A DNA stretch of 64,000 bases, taken from the NCBI GenBank assembly GCA_003243445.1, contig QFQQ01000018.1, positions 28,690-92,689 of the forward strand, written 5' to 3'. Under the pieces are notes generated by a model. The model saw nothing but the letters and a program-made list of their open reading frames with translations, was not told where the DNA came from and did no database searches. Positions 1 through 8,969 of this stretch are shown piece by piece (positions within the stretch are counted from its first letter, which is position 1; each line of letters starts with the position of its first letter). The translations under genes and the position numbers were made by a program. Source of the DNA: Citrobacter freundii. Lineage in GTDB: Bacteria; Bacteroidota; Bacteroidia; Chitinophagales; Chitinophagaceae.

Positions 1-671
1 TGCATGCACAGGAGATCGACTTCAATGATATCCGGACAACACTGCAGGCCTTGTATGCGATCTATGATAACTGTAATTCACTTCATACGAACGCTTATGA
101 TGAAGCGATCACAACTCCAACGGAAGAAAGCGTAAGAAGAGCGATGGCGATCCAGCTGATCATCAACCGTGAACTGGGCACAGCGAAAACGGAGAACTTC
201 ACACAGGGATCATTTGTGATGGAAGAACTCACCAACCTGGTGGAAGAAGCCGTGCTGCAGGAATTCGACCGCCTGACGGACAGAGGCGGCGTGTTGGGCG
301 CCATGGAAAGAATGTATCAGCGCAACAAGATCCAGGAAGAGAGTCTTTATTATGAACATCAGAAACATACCGGTGAATTACCATTGATCGGTGTAAATAC
401 GTTCCTGAATAAGAAAGGATCGCCTACAGTGATCCCTTCTGAGATCATCCGTAGTACAAAAGAAGAGAAAGATCAGCAGATCCATAATCTGAAGATCTTC
501 CAGCAGCGGAATGAGGGCCGTTCGGCAGGAGCATTGCAGCGGTTAAAACAGGCGGCGGTAAACAATGGCAATCTATTTGCAGAACTGATGGAAACGGTGA
601 AGTATTGCTCGCTTGGTCAGATCACGCATGCCTTGTATGAGGTGGGCGGGCAATACCGCAGAAATATGTAA
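1..671 (+). CDS. icmF: C-terminal part of an IcmF-type acyl-CoA mutase (5' end outside window)
   Basis: The reading frame is open from base 3 with no start in view, so only the last ~223 codons are present. The visible part resembles the end of the B12-dependent substrate domain of methylmalonyl-CoA/isobutyryl-CoA mutases: HAQEIDFNDI at its very start, then a helix-rich stretch, then GGVLGAMERMYQRNKIQ and GELPLIGVNTF. In this family the enzyme rearranges branched and linear acyl-CoA thioesters using adenosylcobalamin; in the fused IcmF form a G-protein chaperone sits in the middle. Whether this copy is the fused IcmF or a stand-alone mutase large subunit cannot be decided because the N-terminal domains are off the window. 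The stop is followed 3 nt later by the next gene, so the two may be co-transcribed. Confidence 0.75.
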   Translation, partial: HAQEIDFNDIRTTLQALYAIYDNCNSLHTNAYDEAITTPTEESVRRAMAIQLIINRELGTAKTENFTQGSFVMEELTNLVEEAVLQEFDRLTDRGGVLGAMERMYQRNKIQEESLYYEHQKHTGELPLIGVNTFLNKKGSPTVIPSEIIRSTKEEKDQQIHNLKIFQQRNEGRSAGALQRLKQAAVNNGNLFAELMETVKYCSLGQITHALYEVGGQYRRNM

Positions 672-674
672 GCT

Positions 675-1382
675 ATGTTTATACTAGATGCGGGCAGGTT
701 CAGCTGGAAGGAATTGTTTTTCGGAAGCGAGAATATGTCATTCGTTCCGGAAGTGATCATCCGTTCGCTGATCATGTTCACCGTGATCCTGTTCAGCCTC
801 AGTATTCTTGGCAAGCGTGGTGTAAAACAGTTATCGGTTTTTGAACTGGTGGTGATCATCGGGCTTGGTTCTGCTGCAGGTGACCCCATGTTTTATAAAG
901 ATGTTGGACTTGTTCCGGCGCTGATTGTGTTTGCGATCGTGATCGGGTTGTACATCTTCGTGACGCACCTGGTCGGTAAAAGTAAACGGATGGAAAGACT
1001 GGTGGAAGGCAAGCCTATCTGCCTGATCGAAGACGGACGTTTTGCAATCGATAATTTTTCCAAGGAGAATCTGGGACAGGATGAGTTTTTTGCTGAGCTG
1101 AGATTGAAAGGGATCTCACATCTTGGTCAGGTGGAAAAAGCGATCATCGAAACAAATGGCGATATCAGCGTATTTTATTATGAAGATAAGGATGTGAAGC
1201 ATGGATTGCCGGTGATGCCGGATTCGCTGGATCATAAATCAAAGCAGATCGATAAACCAGGATATTATTCCTGTAGCTTTTGTGGTAATACAGAAAAACT
1301 GGAAGTAACGCAGGCTTGTAATTGTAAAGAGTGCGGGAAGGCTGAATGGGTTCCTTCGAGTGACCGGAAGCGGATTACCTGA
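675..1382 (+). CDS. DUF421 (YetF-like) membrane protein with C-terminal cysteine-rich tail
   Basis: 235 residues. The N-terminal half has about three hydrophobic segments (roughly residues 24-45, 52-70 and 78-98) followed by a soluble DUF421-like domain (KPICLIEDGRF, then the segment around LGQDEFFAELRLKGI). This is the layout of YetF-type proteins, which are membrane-anchored and of poorly defined function, sometimes linked to spore or envelope physiology. The C-terminus adds a cysteine-rich stretch (CSFC about residue 197, then CNCKEC about 20 residues later) that could form a small zinc ribbon; I do not recognise this as standard for the family. The gene starts 3 nt after the mutase and ends before a large inverted repeat, so it is probably the last gene of its transcript. 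Confidence 0.8.
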   Translation: MFILDAGRFSWKELFFGSENMSFVPEVIIRSLIMFTVILFSLSILGKRGVKQLSVFELVVIIGLGSAAGDPMFYKDVGLVPALIVFAIVIGLYIFVTHLVGKSKRMERLVEGKPICLIEDGRFAIDNFSKENLGQDEFFAELRLKGISHLGQVEKAIIETNGDISVFYYEDKDVKHGLPVMPDSLDHKSKQIDKPGYYSCSFCGNTEKLEVTQACNCKECGKAEWVPSSDRKRIT

Positions 1383-1410
1383 TCGTTGAATATCTCATGG
1401 ATCGGTAGAG

Positions 1411-1622
1411 TTGGTTCCCGCAGATCACGCAGATTTATCTTTCCGCGAATAGAAAATATTTTATGTAGCTGAATACACTACAACACGAATGCGCAGATTA
1501 CGCAGATCCATTACCGCTATCGGAAAAAGATCTGCGTAATCTGCGCAAACGAATAAGTGATCTCCTGCACCGATGATCAGTTCATTACGCGGAAAGATAA
1601 ATCCGCGTGATCTGCGGGAGCC
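1411..1622. repeat. Nested inverted repeat of the CGCAGAT family
   Basis: The convergent gap between the DUF421 gene and the PfpI gene is filled by two nested inverted repeats. The outer arms (about 1411-1446 and 1588-1622) are ~35 bp and differ at about two positions. The inner arms (about 1490-1508 and 1529-1548) are a perfect 19-bp pair built on GCAGATTACGCAGATC. The same words recur at 63859-64000, so this is a dispersed repeat. A bidirectional terminator or REP/BIME-like element is plausible; no ORF is supported here. Confidence 0.85.
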
Positions 1623-1650
1623 AAACGCTCCGGACTGAAGAAGTTTGTAG

Positions 1651-2229
1651 TTAGTGGGCAGGCGTCGGTGTGAAAACCGTTGGATCATGTTTTCCTTCCC
1701 TGATCTCTTCGATCATCTTCTTATTAAAAGCTTCGAGATCTTTCGGGCTTCGGCTGGTGACCAGGCCATTATCAGTTACCACCTCTTTATCTTCCCAGAT
1801 CACGCCTGCATTTTCCAGATCCGTTTTAACTGAGGGATAGGAAGTCATATTCCTTCCGCTGATCATTCCCGTTTCAATGAGCAACTGTGGACCATGGCAG
1901 ATGGCGGCAACGGGTTTACCGATCTCCAGGAATTGTTGCGCAAATTCTACACATTTCTGGTTGATACGCATTTTGTCGGGGTTGATCACGCCTCCGGGTA
2001 TCACAAGGGCATCATAATCTTCCACCTTTGCATTCTCTATCTGAACATCTACCGGTAATTCAATGGACCAGTGATCCTGATCCCAGGCAATCACTTTTTC
2101 TTTTTGCGGGGATACGATATGCACTTCTGCGCCAGCTTCTTCCAATGCCTTTTTGGGGCTGGTCAGTTCCACTTCCTCGAAACCGGTTTCCGTCAGTATC
2201 GCGACCTTCTTTCCTTTCAGGTTTTGCAT
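1651..2229 (-). CDS. DJ-1/PfpI family protein (YhbO/YraA-like stress protein)
   Basis: 192 residues from the ATG at 2229; a longer frame to 2304 adds 25 residues that do not look like the family, and MQNLKGKKVAIL is the usual beginning. The single domain has the DJ-1/PfpI nucleophile elbow AAICHGPQLL with Cys111-His112, a conserved Glu near residue 18, and the PSVKTDLENAGVIWEDKEVV segment typical of the YhbO/PfpI subgroup. Members are described as intracellular proteases or as deglycases/glyoxalases acting on glycation damage, usually cytoplasmic and stress-related; the substrate here is unknown. It is monocistronic and faces the DUF421 gene. Confidence 0.9.
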   Translation of the reverse strand: MQNLKGKKVAILTETGFEEVELTSPKKALEEAGAEVHIVSPQKEKVIAWDQDHWSIELPVDVQIENAKVEDYDALVIPGGVINPDKMRINQKCVEFAQQFLEIGKPVAAICHGPQLLIETGMISGRNMTSYPSVKTDLENAGVIWEDKEVVTDNGLVTSRSPKDLEAFNKKMIEEIREGKHDPTVFTPTPAH

Positions 2230-2359
2230 AATAAGTGTTTTGAATGATGAATAAATTAACCGATTAAGAGACCCAAAAACGATACCATTAAGATTAATGA
2301 CCAATAAGGAAAAACGGTTTCATGTGTCGCAGAAGTGTGACAATCAGCCTTGCTTTTTT

Positions 2360-2424
2360 CTTCTTTCCGTCCTCACCGTCTTACGGGTTTATTTTACCGG
2401 TATGGCGGTGAGGATGGGAAGAAG
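2360..2424. repeat. Palindromic element, family A (copy 1)
   Basis: Two ~28-nt arms (CTTCTTTCCGTCCTCACCG... and its inverted counterpart ending GGTGAGGATGGGAAGAAG) flank a short loop containing TTTATTTTACCGG. Related elements with the same loop and arm words lie at 31897-31950 and 33160-33211. It sits in the 313-nt gap between the PfpI and amidase genes; the rest of that gap holds only promoter-like AT-rich DNA. Confidence 0.75.
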
Positions 2425-2542
2425 AAGAAAGTTAAATGAAGTGCTTTCTCCTTCTTTTAGATACGTTTCGTATCTATTATTTTGAAAATTTCAGGAGCAG
2501 AGACGTAGCTTTTTTTATCTTTAATCCTCTTAAGGCATAAAC

Positions 2543-3346
2543 ATGAAATATATTTCGCTGATTGTAGCAATGGCTTTATTGATCGCTTCCTGTTCTCCTT
2601 ATGCAAAAACTAACAGGGTGTACAAGAAGCAGGCGAAATCATATGCAAAGTTATTGCGGGAATATCCGGTTAAGGATTCTGCGGGTCTTGCCTATGCGCC
2701 GGACTGGGTTGGTACGACAAACTTTTCCATGCGCCGTCCAAACTTTGTGGTGATCCATCATACGGCGCAAAACAGTTGTGAGCAGACCCTGGAGACCTTT
2801 ACACTCCCGAGAACCCAGGTCAGTGCACATTATGTGATCTGTAAAGATGGAACGGTACATCATATGCTCAGTGATCTGCTCAGGGCGCATCATGCCGGCG
2901 TAAGCCGTTGGGGAAATAATACGGATCTGAACAGCAGCAGTATTGGTATTGAGATCGATAATAATGGAACGGATAGTTTTTCTGTACAACAGATCGCAAG
3001 CCTGGAGATCTTGCTCGGGCGTTTAAAGCGGGCATATAATATTCCGGTTGCAAATTTTATGGGTCATGCTGACGTAGCGCCTGGCCGCAAAGTAGACCCT
3101 AACCGTACATTTCCCTGGCAGCGCCTGGCCGCGCAAGGGTATGGCTACTGGTATGATACGACCGGTATCCAGGTGCCCGCCGAGTTCAACCCTATACAGG
3201 CGTTACGTATCATCGGTTATCCCATTCAAAAACCTGAATCTGCGATTGCTTCCTTCAAACTGCATTTCGTGCCATCTGATACAACAAAGATCATTACGGA
3301 TGAGGACAGGAAAATTCTTTTCAGCCTGCAGAAGAAATATGAATAA
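2543..3346 (+). CDS. Lipoprotein N-acetylmuramoyl-L-alanine amidase (Amidase_2, AmiD-like)
   Basis: 267 residues with a lipoprotein signal (hydrophobic residues 4-15, lipobox ending at Cys17). The body is an Amidase_2/AmpD-fold domain: NFVVIHHTAQ with His72-His73, SAHYVICKDG, the segment around GIEIDNNG, and MGHADVAPGRKVDP with His175, Lys183 and Asp185. By homology His72, His175 and Asp185 bind zinc. These enzymes cut the amide bond between N-acetylmuramic acid and the L-Ala of the stem peptide; the lipobox places it on the inner leaflet of the outer membrane or facing the periplasm, as for AmiD. The function is likely murein recycling or turnover. It appears to be a single-gene unit. Confidence 0.92.
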   Translation: MKYISLIVAMALLIASCSPYAKTNRVYKKQAKSYAKLLREYPVKDSAGLAYAPDWVGTTNFSMRRPNFVVIHHTAQNSCEQTLETFTLPRTQVSAHYVICKDGTVHHMLSDLLRAHHAGVSRWGNNTDLNSSSIGIEIDNNGTDSFSVQQIASLEILLGRLKRAYNIPVANFMGHADVAPGRKVDPNRTFPWQRLAAQGYGYWYDTTGIQVPAEFNPIQALRIIGYPIQKPESAIASFKLHFVPSDTTKIITDEDRKILFSLQKKYE

Positions 3347-3372
3347 GCGTTTCGCGTTATGCTAATGATGCC

Positions 3373-3390
3373 GGTTTAAAAGTTTAAACC
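3373..3390. promoter_or_regulatory. Perfect 8-bp inverted repeat (GGTTTAAA-AG-TTTAAACC)
   Basis: An 18-nt palindrome with a 2-nt centre lies just after the amidase stop and about 140 nt before the GH63 gene. It could be a small operator or a weak hairpin. No U-run follows, so it is not a typical terminator. Confidence 0.4.
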
Positions 3391-3455
3391 CCGGATATGT
3401 TTGTATGCCCGGTAAACCAGGGTATTTCATGCAGATTCGTGAACATCCGCGCTCA

Positions 3456-3488
3456 TTGCCTTCAATTCGTGATGAGTCGTTAAATTTG
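3456..3488 (+). promoter_or_regulatory. Bacteroidota-type promoter of the GH63 gene
   Basis: TAAATTTG at 3481-3488 matches the TAnnTTTG -7 consensus, with a TTG at 3456-3458 about 22 nt upstream as a possible -33 element. The predicted start of transcription would give a ~35-nt leader before the ATG at 3530. Confidence 0.5.
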
Positions 3489-3529
3489 TAATATCAATGA
3501 ACAACCTTTTGAGAAGATAAATTTTTTCA

Positions 3530-6208
3530 ATGACAGCAGAACACCAACGGCTTGCCGTGAATGCGGGCAAGACGGTTCCTTTGGCTCAGTGGGGCCCATA
3601 TCTCAGCGAAAGGCAATGGGGAACAGTGCGGGAAGATTACAGTGCGAATGGCGATGCATGGCATTATTTCCCTTTTGATCACGCTAATTGCCGCGTATTC
3701 TCCTGGGGTGAGGATGGCCTGGCCGGTATCTCCGATTTCTTTGGCAATCTCTGCTTTGCTATCTCACTCTGGAATGGTAAAGATGGTATATTAAAAGAAC
3801 GGCTGTTCGGATTAAGCAATCCTGAAGGTAATCACGGTGAAGATGTAAAGGAACTGTATTATCACCTGGATAATCTTCCCACGCATTACTACATGGAATA
3901 CCTGTATAAATACCCGCAGCGTGAATTTCCATACGATCAGCTCAGAGCAGAAAACCGCAGCCGGTCAAAACAGGAACCGGAATATGAAATACTGGATACA
4001 GGCGTTTTCAATGATAATCAGTATTTCGATGTAAAAGTGACTTATGCCAAACAGAGCGCACAGGATATTTTTATCAGGATCGATATCACCAATCGTTATA
4101 GCAAGCCTGCAGAGATAACTGTATTGCCTACACTTTGGTTTTATAATCGCTGGCGCGATGGCACGTTCAAAGAACGTCCATCGATCAGACCATTGAATAA
4201 ACATACGGTCAAAGCAGAACATGAAAGGCTCGGTGATTATTACTTTTATTTTCAGCCTGCGGATAAAACGCTCTATACAGAAAATGAAACGAACACTGCG
4301 ATCGTAACGGGTGTGCCTAATACATCCATTTTTACAAAAGATGCATTCAATCATGCGATCATCAAAGGTGAAAATGTGGATGAGTTGATGGCAAAGAAAG
4401 AAGGTACTAAGTTTTCCCCCGTTTATAAAATGCGTGTGGGTGCAGGTGTTACCAAAACGATTTATTGCAGGTTGAATACAAAACTGACCGAGAAACCATT
4501 TGCGCCGGGATTCAAGGACGTATTTACCGTAAGAAAGCACGAAGCGGATGAATTTTACGCTGCGATTCTTCCGAAAGGGATGAGTGAAGACATGGCGCAG
4601 ATACAGCGTCAGGCGCTGTCCGGTGTATTATGGAGTAAACAGTATTATCACTTTGATGTGGAAGAATGGCTGGCAACAAGCGATGGCATTTCTCCTGTGA
4701 GCAGTTCCAAAATGTCAGGACGGAATAATGACTGGAAACACCTGAAGAACCAGGATATTATCATGATGCCCGATAAATGGGAATATCCGTGGTACGCCGC
4801 CTGGGATCTTGCATTTCAGTGTATTTCCATGGCGGTGGTGGATCCGACGTTTGCAAAACACCAGTTGCTGCTGATCATGCGTGAGTGGTATATGAAACCG
4901 GACGGTCAGCTACCAGCTTATGAATGGAACTTCAGCGATGTGAATCCACCTGTACAGGCCTGGGCAGCATTGCAGGTTTATAACATTGAAAAGAAACAGA
5001 CAGGTAATGGCGATATCAAGTTTTTGAAAAAAGTTTTCCAAAAACTGCTGATCAATTTTACCTGGTGGATCAACCGGAAAGACGTTAATGGAAATAACAT
5101 CTTTGAAGGAGGCTTCCTTGGTCTTGATAATATTGGTGTGTTCAATCGTAGTTTTCATTTCCCGGGTGAAGTGCAACTGGAGCAGGCAGACGGCACCAGT
5201 TGGATGGGAACCTATGCATTGGACATGATGGAGATGGCGATCGAGATCGCCATCAACGATGTGTCATTTGAAGATACGGCTACAAAATTCTTTGAGCACT
5301 TTGTGTTGATTGCGGAGTCACTCAATCAGCATGGTCTCTGGAATGAAGAAGATCGTTTTTATTATGATGTGCTTTGTGTAAGCGGTGCTGATCCTGTGCC
5401 GTTGAGAATTCAATCTGTTGTTGGTATTACGGCATTGTATGCCGTTTCTACCATCAATAAAAAAGCAATGGATCATCTCACAGATTTTAAAAAACGGGTG
5501 AACTGGTTTGAGAATTACCGGAAGAAAAATGCAAAGTTCTGGCCCAATGAAGAAAGAAGCAATGATGGCGAGATACTGTTGTCATTGATCCCAAAAGATA
5601 AACTTGTTGATCTGTTAAAACGTTTATTGGATGAAGATGGTTTCCTTTCTCCCGGCGGTATCCGCGCGCTTTCAAAATATCATGATGCAAATCCGTATTC
5701 GGTAACGGTGGATGGAAATATTTACAGTATCCGGTATGATCCGGGTGATGCAACTTCGGATATGTTTGGTGGTAATTCCAATTGGCGTGGCCCTGTGTGG
5801 ATGCCGATCAATTTCCTCATCATTCAATCGATCCGTAAGTATGGAGAGTTCTATGGTGATTCATTGTTAGTAGAGTATCCTGTTGGTTCTGGTCAACAGA
5901 TGAATTTGACCCAGGTGGCTGAGAAGCTCACCAAGCGTGTGATCAGTTTATTTGAAAAGGCAGAAGATGGGTCACGCAGATTACATGGAGATTACAACTG
6001 GTTTTATAAGCAACCGGGTAACGAACATCTTGTTTCATTCTTTGAATATTTTCATGGAGATTCAGGTCGTGGATTGGGTGCATCGCATCAGACAGGATGG
6101 ACGGCGCTGGTTGCGGAACTGATCAGCGAATATGGTGAGCAGAATGAAGCAAATATACAGAAGGCAAATCTGGTAAATGCTCAAGATGATCCTTTTCTGA
6201 ATGATTGA
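3530..6208 (+). CDS. GH63-like glycosidase (MGH1-type glucosidase)
   Basis: 892 residues, cytoplasmic by the lack of a signal peptide. The protein has the N-terminal beta-rich part (YLSERQWGTVREDYS, WHYFPFDHANCRVFSWGEDG) and C-terminal (alpha/alpha)6-barrel motifs of GH63 relatives: KWEYPWYAAWDLAFQ with the candidate acid Asp, MREWYMKPDGQLPAYEWNFSD, and the late signature GGNSNWRGPVWMPINFLI. GH63 enzymes are alpha-glucosidases; bacterial members act on small alpha-glucosides or glucosylglycerate-like compounds. The exact substrate cannot be read from sequence. The gene stands alone between a TAnnTTTG promoter and a strong terminator. Start chosen at the ATG at 3530; no upstream in-frame alternative is better. 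Confidence 0.85.
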   Translation: MTAEHQRLAVNAGKTVPLAQWGPYLSERQWGTVREDYSANGDAWHYFPFDHANCRVFSWGEDGLAGISDFFGNLCFAISLWNGKDGILKERLFGLSNPEGNHGEDVKELYYHLDNLPTHYYMEYLYKYPQREFPYDQLRAENRSRSKQEPEYEILDTGVFNDNQYFDVKVTYAKQSAQDIFIRIDITNRYSKPAEITVLPTLWFYNRWRDGTFKERPSIRPLNKHTVKAEHERLGDYYFYFQPADKTLYTENETNTAIVTGVPNTSIFTKDAFNHAIIKGENVDELMAKKEGTKFSPVYKMRVGAGVTKTIYCRLNTKLTEKPFAPGFKDVFTVRKHEADEFYAAILPKGMSEDMAQIQRQALSGVLWSKQYYHFDVEEWLATSDGISPVSSSKMSGRNNDWKHLKNQDIIMMPDKWEYPWYAAWDLAFQCISMAVVDPTFAKHQLLLIMREWYMKPDGQLPAYEWNFSDVNPPVQAWAALQVYNIEKKQTGNGDIKFLKKVFQKLLINFTWWINRKDVNGNNIFEGGFLGLDNIGVFNRSFHFPGEVQLEQADGTSWMGTYALDMMEMAIEIAINDVSFEDTATKFFEHFVLIAESLNQHGLWNEEDRFYYDVLCVSGADPVPLRIQSVVGITALYAVSTINKKAMDHLTDFKKRVNWFENYRKKNAKFWPNEERSNDGEILLSLIPKDKLVDLLKRLLDEDGFLSPGGIRALSKYHDANPYSVTVDGNIYSIRYDPGDATSDMFGGNSNWRGPVWMPINFLIIQSIRKYGEFYGDSLLVEYPVGSGQQMNLTQVAEKLTKRVISLFEKAEDGSRRLHGDYNWFYKQPGNEHLVSFFEYFHGDSGRGLGASHQTGWTALVAELISEYGEQNEANIQKANLVNAQDDPFLND

Positions 6209-6260
6209 GCGGGATTGTAACAGGATCATGTTCAGCTGAACAGCAGCATAAAAAGTATCA

Positions 6261-6305
6261 AGGGCTGCAGGTGGAAAATCTATTTTCCAAACCTGCAGCC
6301 CTTTT
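6261..6305. terminator. Rho-independent terminator between GH63 and AraC genes
   Basis: A long hairpin (GGGCTGCAGGT... paired with ...ACCTGCAGCCC, nearly continuous stem through GGAAAA/TTTTCC) is followed by TTTT at 6302-6305. Its flanking A-tract makes it usable from both strands, which suits the convergent genes. Confidence 0.85.
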
Positions 6306-6347
6306 AGTTATTAAGATCAGGTGCTGACACTATTAATCGATAACAAC

Positions 6348-7280
6348 TCAATTCTGCATATATAATAATGTCTGATACATTCCGGGCGTAATACCTTCAG
6401 ATTTTTTGAATAATCGAACAAAGTAATTTACGTCGGTAAAGCCACATTGCATGCTGACGGAGCTTACGTTGTTGCGCTTGTCTGCAAGCAATTGCTTCGC
6501 GAGTTTTATTCTTTCCCTATTGATATAATCAAGTGGTGTAACGCCAAATTGTTCTTTGAACCATTTGAAGAACATATTACGGCTGAGGTAGGCCTTACGG
6601 CTTAAAGCATCAACGGCAATTTTTTCTGTAAGATGTTCGTGTATATAATGTAAAACAAAATGCAACCGGCTTTGATTGGTATTGTCTGCGCTTTCGATGG
6701 CTACCTGTTGCAGATGCTGGCTTTGCACCAGGCGGATCAGTAGTTCCTTAAGATTAAGATCTGCAAAGATATTCTTTCCTTTATCAGCGCTGCTGCAGAC
6801 ACGGATCAGCTTGTTGATGAGATCTGTAACTTCTGTGTCGTTGGCAAAATGATACTGGTTGAATTGCAGTTGCCAGTTTCTCTCTTCGTTTGGGTCGCTG
6901 TTATAGTATGTATTTAAATATTGCAGGGTATTATTAACATACGCTGCATCTACTGCGAGTGCAATACATTGTGTGGGTTTATCCATCTGAGCTTCCGGAA
7001 AATCGATCACCATTGTTTGATTGGCAGGAACAATCACGGTTTCACCGGGCAGATACTCAAAAGAGGGCTGATCAAACAAGTGCATCACTTTTTTGCCCCG
7101 GACCATACTCGTGATCACGAATTCATTAAAGGTCAGCGGTACGCGGTATGTTTCCTGGTAGCTTTCAAAAACGTTAAGTTCGCAATTGTCGAGATTGAAT
7201 ACACGCCTGTTTTCAACCAATGTTTGCAAATACTTTGGTTGCGTAAGATCAACGGGATGGAGGTAATTTTTAGGTGGCAT
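6348..7280 (-). CDS. AraC-family transcriptional regulator
   Basis: 310 residues: an N-terminal cupin-like sensor region (about 1-180, with FNEFVITSMVRGKKVMHLF and YLPGETVIVPANQTM) and a C-terminal AraC DNA-binding domain with two helix-turn-helix units (about 205-305; LSRKAYLSRNMFFKWFKEQFGVTPLDYI and VSMQCGFTDVNYFVRLFKKSEGITP). It is divergent from the aldehyde dehydrogenase gene across a 153-nt gap, and the AraC/ALDH/DUF779 trio is a recurring arrangement, so it most likely controls that operon in response to an aldehyde, alcohol or related signal. The inducing ligand is not known. Confidence 0.93.
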   Translation of the reverse strand: MPPKNYLHPVDLTQPKYLQTLVENRRVFNLDNCELNVFESYQETYRVPLTFNEFVITSMVRGKKVMHLFDQPSFEYLPGETVIVPANQTMVIDFPEAQMDKPTQCIALAVDAAYVNNTLQYLNTYYNSDPNEERNWQLQFNQYHFANDTEVTDLINKLIRVCSSADKGKNIFADLNLKELLIRLVQSQHLQQVAIESADNTNQSRLHFVLHYIHEHLTEKIAVDALSRKAYLSRNMFFKWFKEQFGVTPLDYINRERIKLAKQLLADKRNNVSSVSMQCGFTDVNYFVRLFKKSEGITPGMYQTLLYMQN

Positions 7281-7433
7281 AGACGGTACGATTTAGCGTG
7301 ATCAAGGTAGGCCATTTTTTTAACCTGCATAAATTCCGGGTACGATCGTGCTAGAGGAAAGTACAAAAGTGTCGGGGTTTTAGTGATTTAAATAAGAAGT
7401 TAGATGATTCTTTCACGATAAAACAGCTTGTAT

Positions 7434-8966
7434 ATGAGTACATCTACAGCCGCTGCTCCAAAATCCACGGTGGCAGCACGTCCGAAATTTAAAGACAGGT
7501 ATGATCATTTTATTGGCGGTGAATGGGTTGCTCCATCCAGCGGGGAGTATTTTGACAACATCTCGCCGGTTGATGGCAAAGTATTTACGCAAGCCGCGAG
7601 AGGTAATGCAAAAGATGTTGAGAAAGCCATAGATGCGGCGCATAAAGCATTCAAAACATGGGGGAAAACGGGTGCAGCTTACCGCAGCAACCTGTTGCTG
7701 AAGATCGCGCAGATCGTAGAGGATAATCTTGATTATCTCGCTACTGTTGAAACGATCGATAATGGTAAGGCGATACGGGAGAGCCGTGCTGCGGATCTTC
7801 CATTGGTGATCGATCATTTCCGTTATTTCGCCGGCGTGATCCGCAGTGAAGAAGGTACGATCAGTGAGCATGATGAAAACACAGTGAGTATAAATCTTCA
7901 TGAACCGATCGGCGTAGTCGGCCAGATCATTCCATGGAATTTTCCATTGCTGATGGCGACATGGAAGATCGCACCTGCATTGGCTGCAGGCTGCACAGTG
8001 GTAGTTAAACCGGCTGAGCAAACACCTACAAGTATAATGGTGCTGATGGAACTGATCGGTGATGTGCTTCCGGCAGGCGTGTTGAATGTGGTGACTGGTT
8101 TTGGTGTTGAAGCGGGTAAGCCACTTGCATCCTCCCCGAGAATAAATAAGGTTGCATTTACGGGGGAGACAACCACCGGCCGTTTGATCATGCAGTATGC
8201 ATCCGAAAATCTTATCCCTGTAACGATGGAGTTGGGTGGTAAGAGCCCAAACATTTTCCTTGAAAGTGTAGCGGATGAAGACGATGCGTTTTTTGATAAG
8301 GCAGTTGAAGGTGCGGTGATGTTTGCATTGAATAGCGGCGAGATTTGTACATGTCCCAGCCGTATGCTTGTGCATGAAAAGATCTATGATAAGTTTATGG
8401 ATCGTGTGGTGCAAAGAACGAAAGCGATCAAGCTCGGTAATCCCCTTGATTCAACCGTGATGATGGGAGCGCAGGCTTCCGAAGATCAGTATAATAAAAT
8501 ACTGAGTTACCTGGATATTGGTAAGCAGGAAGGAGCACAGGTGCTGGCTGGTGGTGAAGCGTTCCATCAGAACTCAGGACTGGAGCATGGATTTTATATC
8601 AGGCCAACGATCTTCAAAGGCAATAATAAAATGCGCATTTTCCAGGAAGAGATCTTTGGGCCGGTAGTGTCTGTTACTACATTCAAAACAACGGAAGAGG
8701 CGATTGCGATCGCGAACGATACATTATATGGTCTCGGTGCTGGTGTGTGGACACGGGATGCACATGAGATGTACCAGGTGCCACGTGCAATTGAAGCAGG
8801 AAGGGTTTGGGTAAATAATTATCATGCATATCCCGCGCATGCTCCGTTCGGTGGATATAAAAAATCAGGTTTTGGCCGTGAAACGCATAAGATGATGCTG
8901 AATCACTACAGGCAGACAAAGAACATGCTGATCTCTTATGGCAAAGAGAAGCTTGGGTTCTTTTAG
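7434..8966 (+). CDS. NAD(P)-dependent aldehyde dehydrogenase (ExaC/AldB-like)
   Basis: 510 residues from the ATG at 7434; a TTG two codons upstream is less likely. The protein has all ALDH landmarks: GQIIPWNFPLLMATWK, the cofactor loop FTGETTTGRLIM, the base Glu in ELGGKSPNIF (about residue 269), and the catalytic Cys in SGEICTCPSR (about residue 303). The ICTCPSR form is typical of the acetaldehyde dehydrogenase ExaC/AldB branch, which oxidises short-chain aldehydes to acids in the cytoplasm. The divergent AraC gene and the downstream DUF779 gene support a small inducible aldehyde-oxidising operon. Confidence 0.93.
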   Translation: MSTSTAAAPKSTVAARPKFKDRYDHFIGGEWVAPSSGEYFDNISPVDGKVFTQAARGNAKDVEKAIDAAHKAFKTWGKTGAAYRSNLLLKIAQIVEDNLDYLATVETIDNGKAIRESRAADLPLVIDHFRYFAGVIRSEEGTISEHDENTVSINLHEPIGVVGQIIPWNFPLLMATWKIAPALAAGCTVVVKPAEQTPTSIMVLMELIGDVLPAGVLNVVTGFGVEAGKPLASSPRINKVAFTGETTTGRLIMQYASENLIPVTMELGGKSPNIFLESVADEDDAFFDKAVEGAVMFALNSGEICTCPSRMLVHEKIYDKFMDRVVQRTKAIKLGNPLDSTVMMGAQASEDQYNKILSYLDIGKQEGAQVLAGGEAFHQNSGLEHGFYIRPTIFKGNNKMRIFQEEIFGPVVSVTTFKTTEEAIAIANDTLYGLGAGVWTRDAHEMYQVPRAIEAGRVWVNNYHAYPAHAPFGGYKKSGFGRETHKMMLNHYRQTKNMLISYGKEKLGFF

Positions 8967-8969
8967 TGC

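Noticed and set aside
2297..2485. 62-codon ORF between the PfpI and amidase genes
   Set aside because: Most of it lies in a family A palindrome; no protein features.
7413..8414. 333-codon open frame antisense to the aldehyde dehydrogenase gene
   Set aside because: Cys/His-rich, low-complexity translation with no family features; it mirrors the codon pattern of a clear ALDH gene on the other strand.
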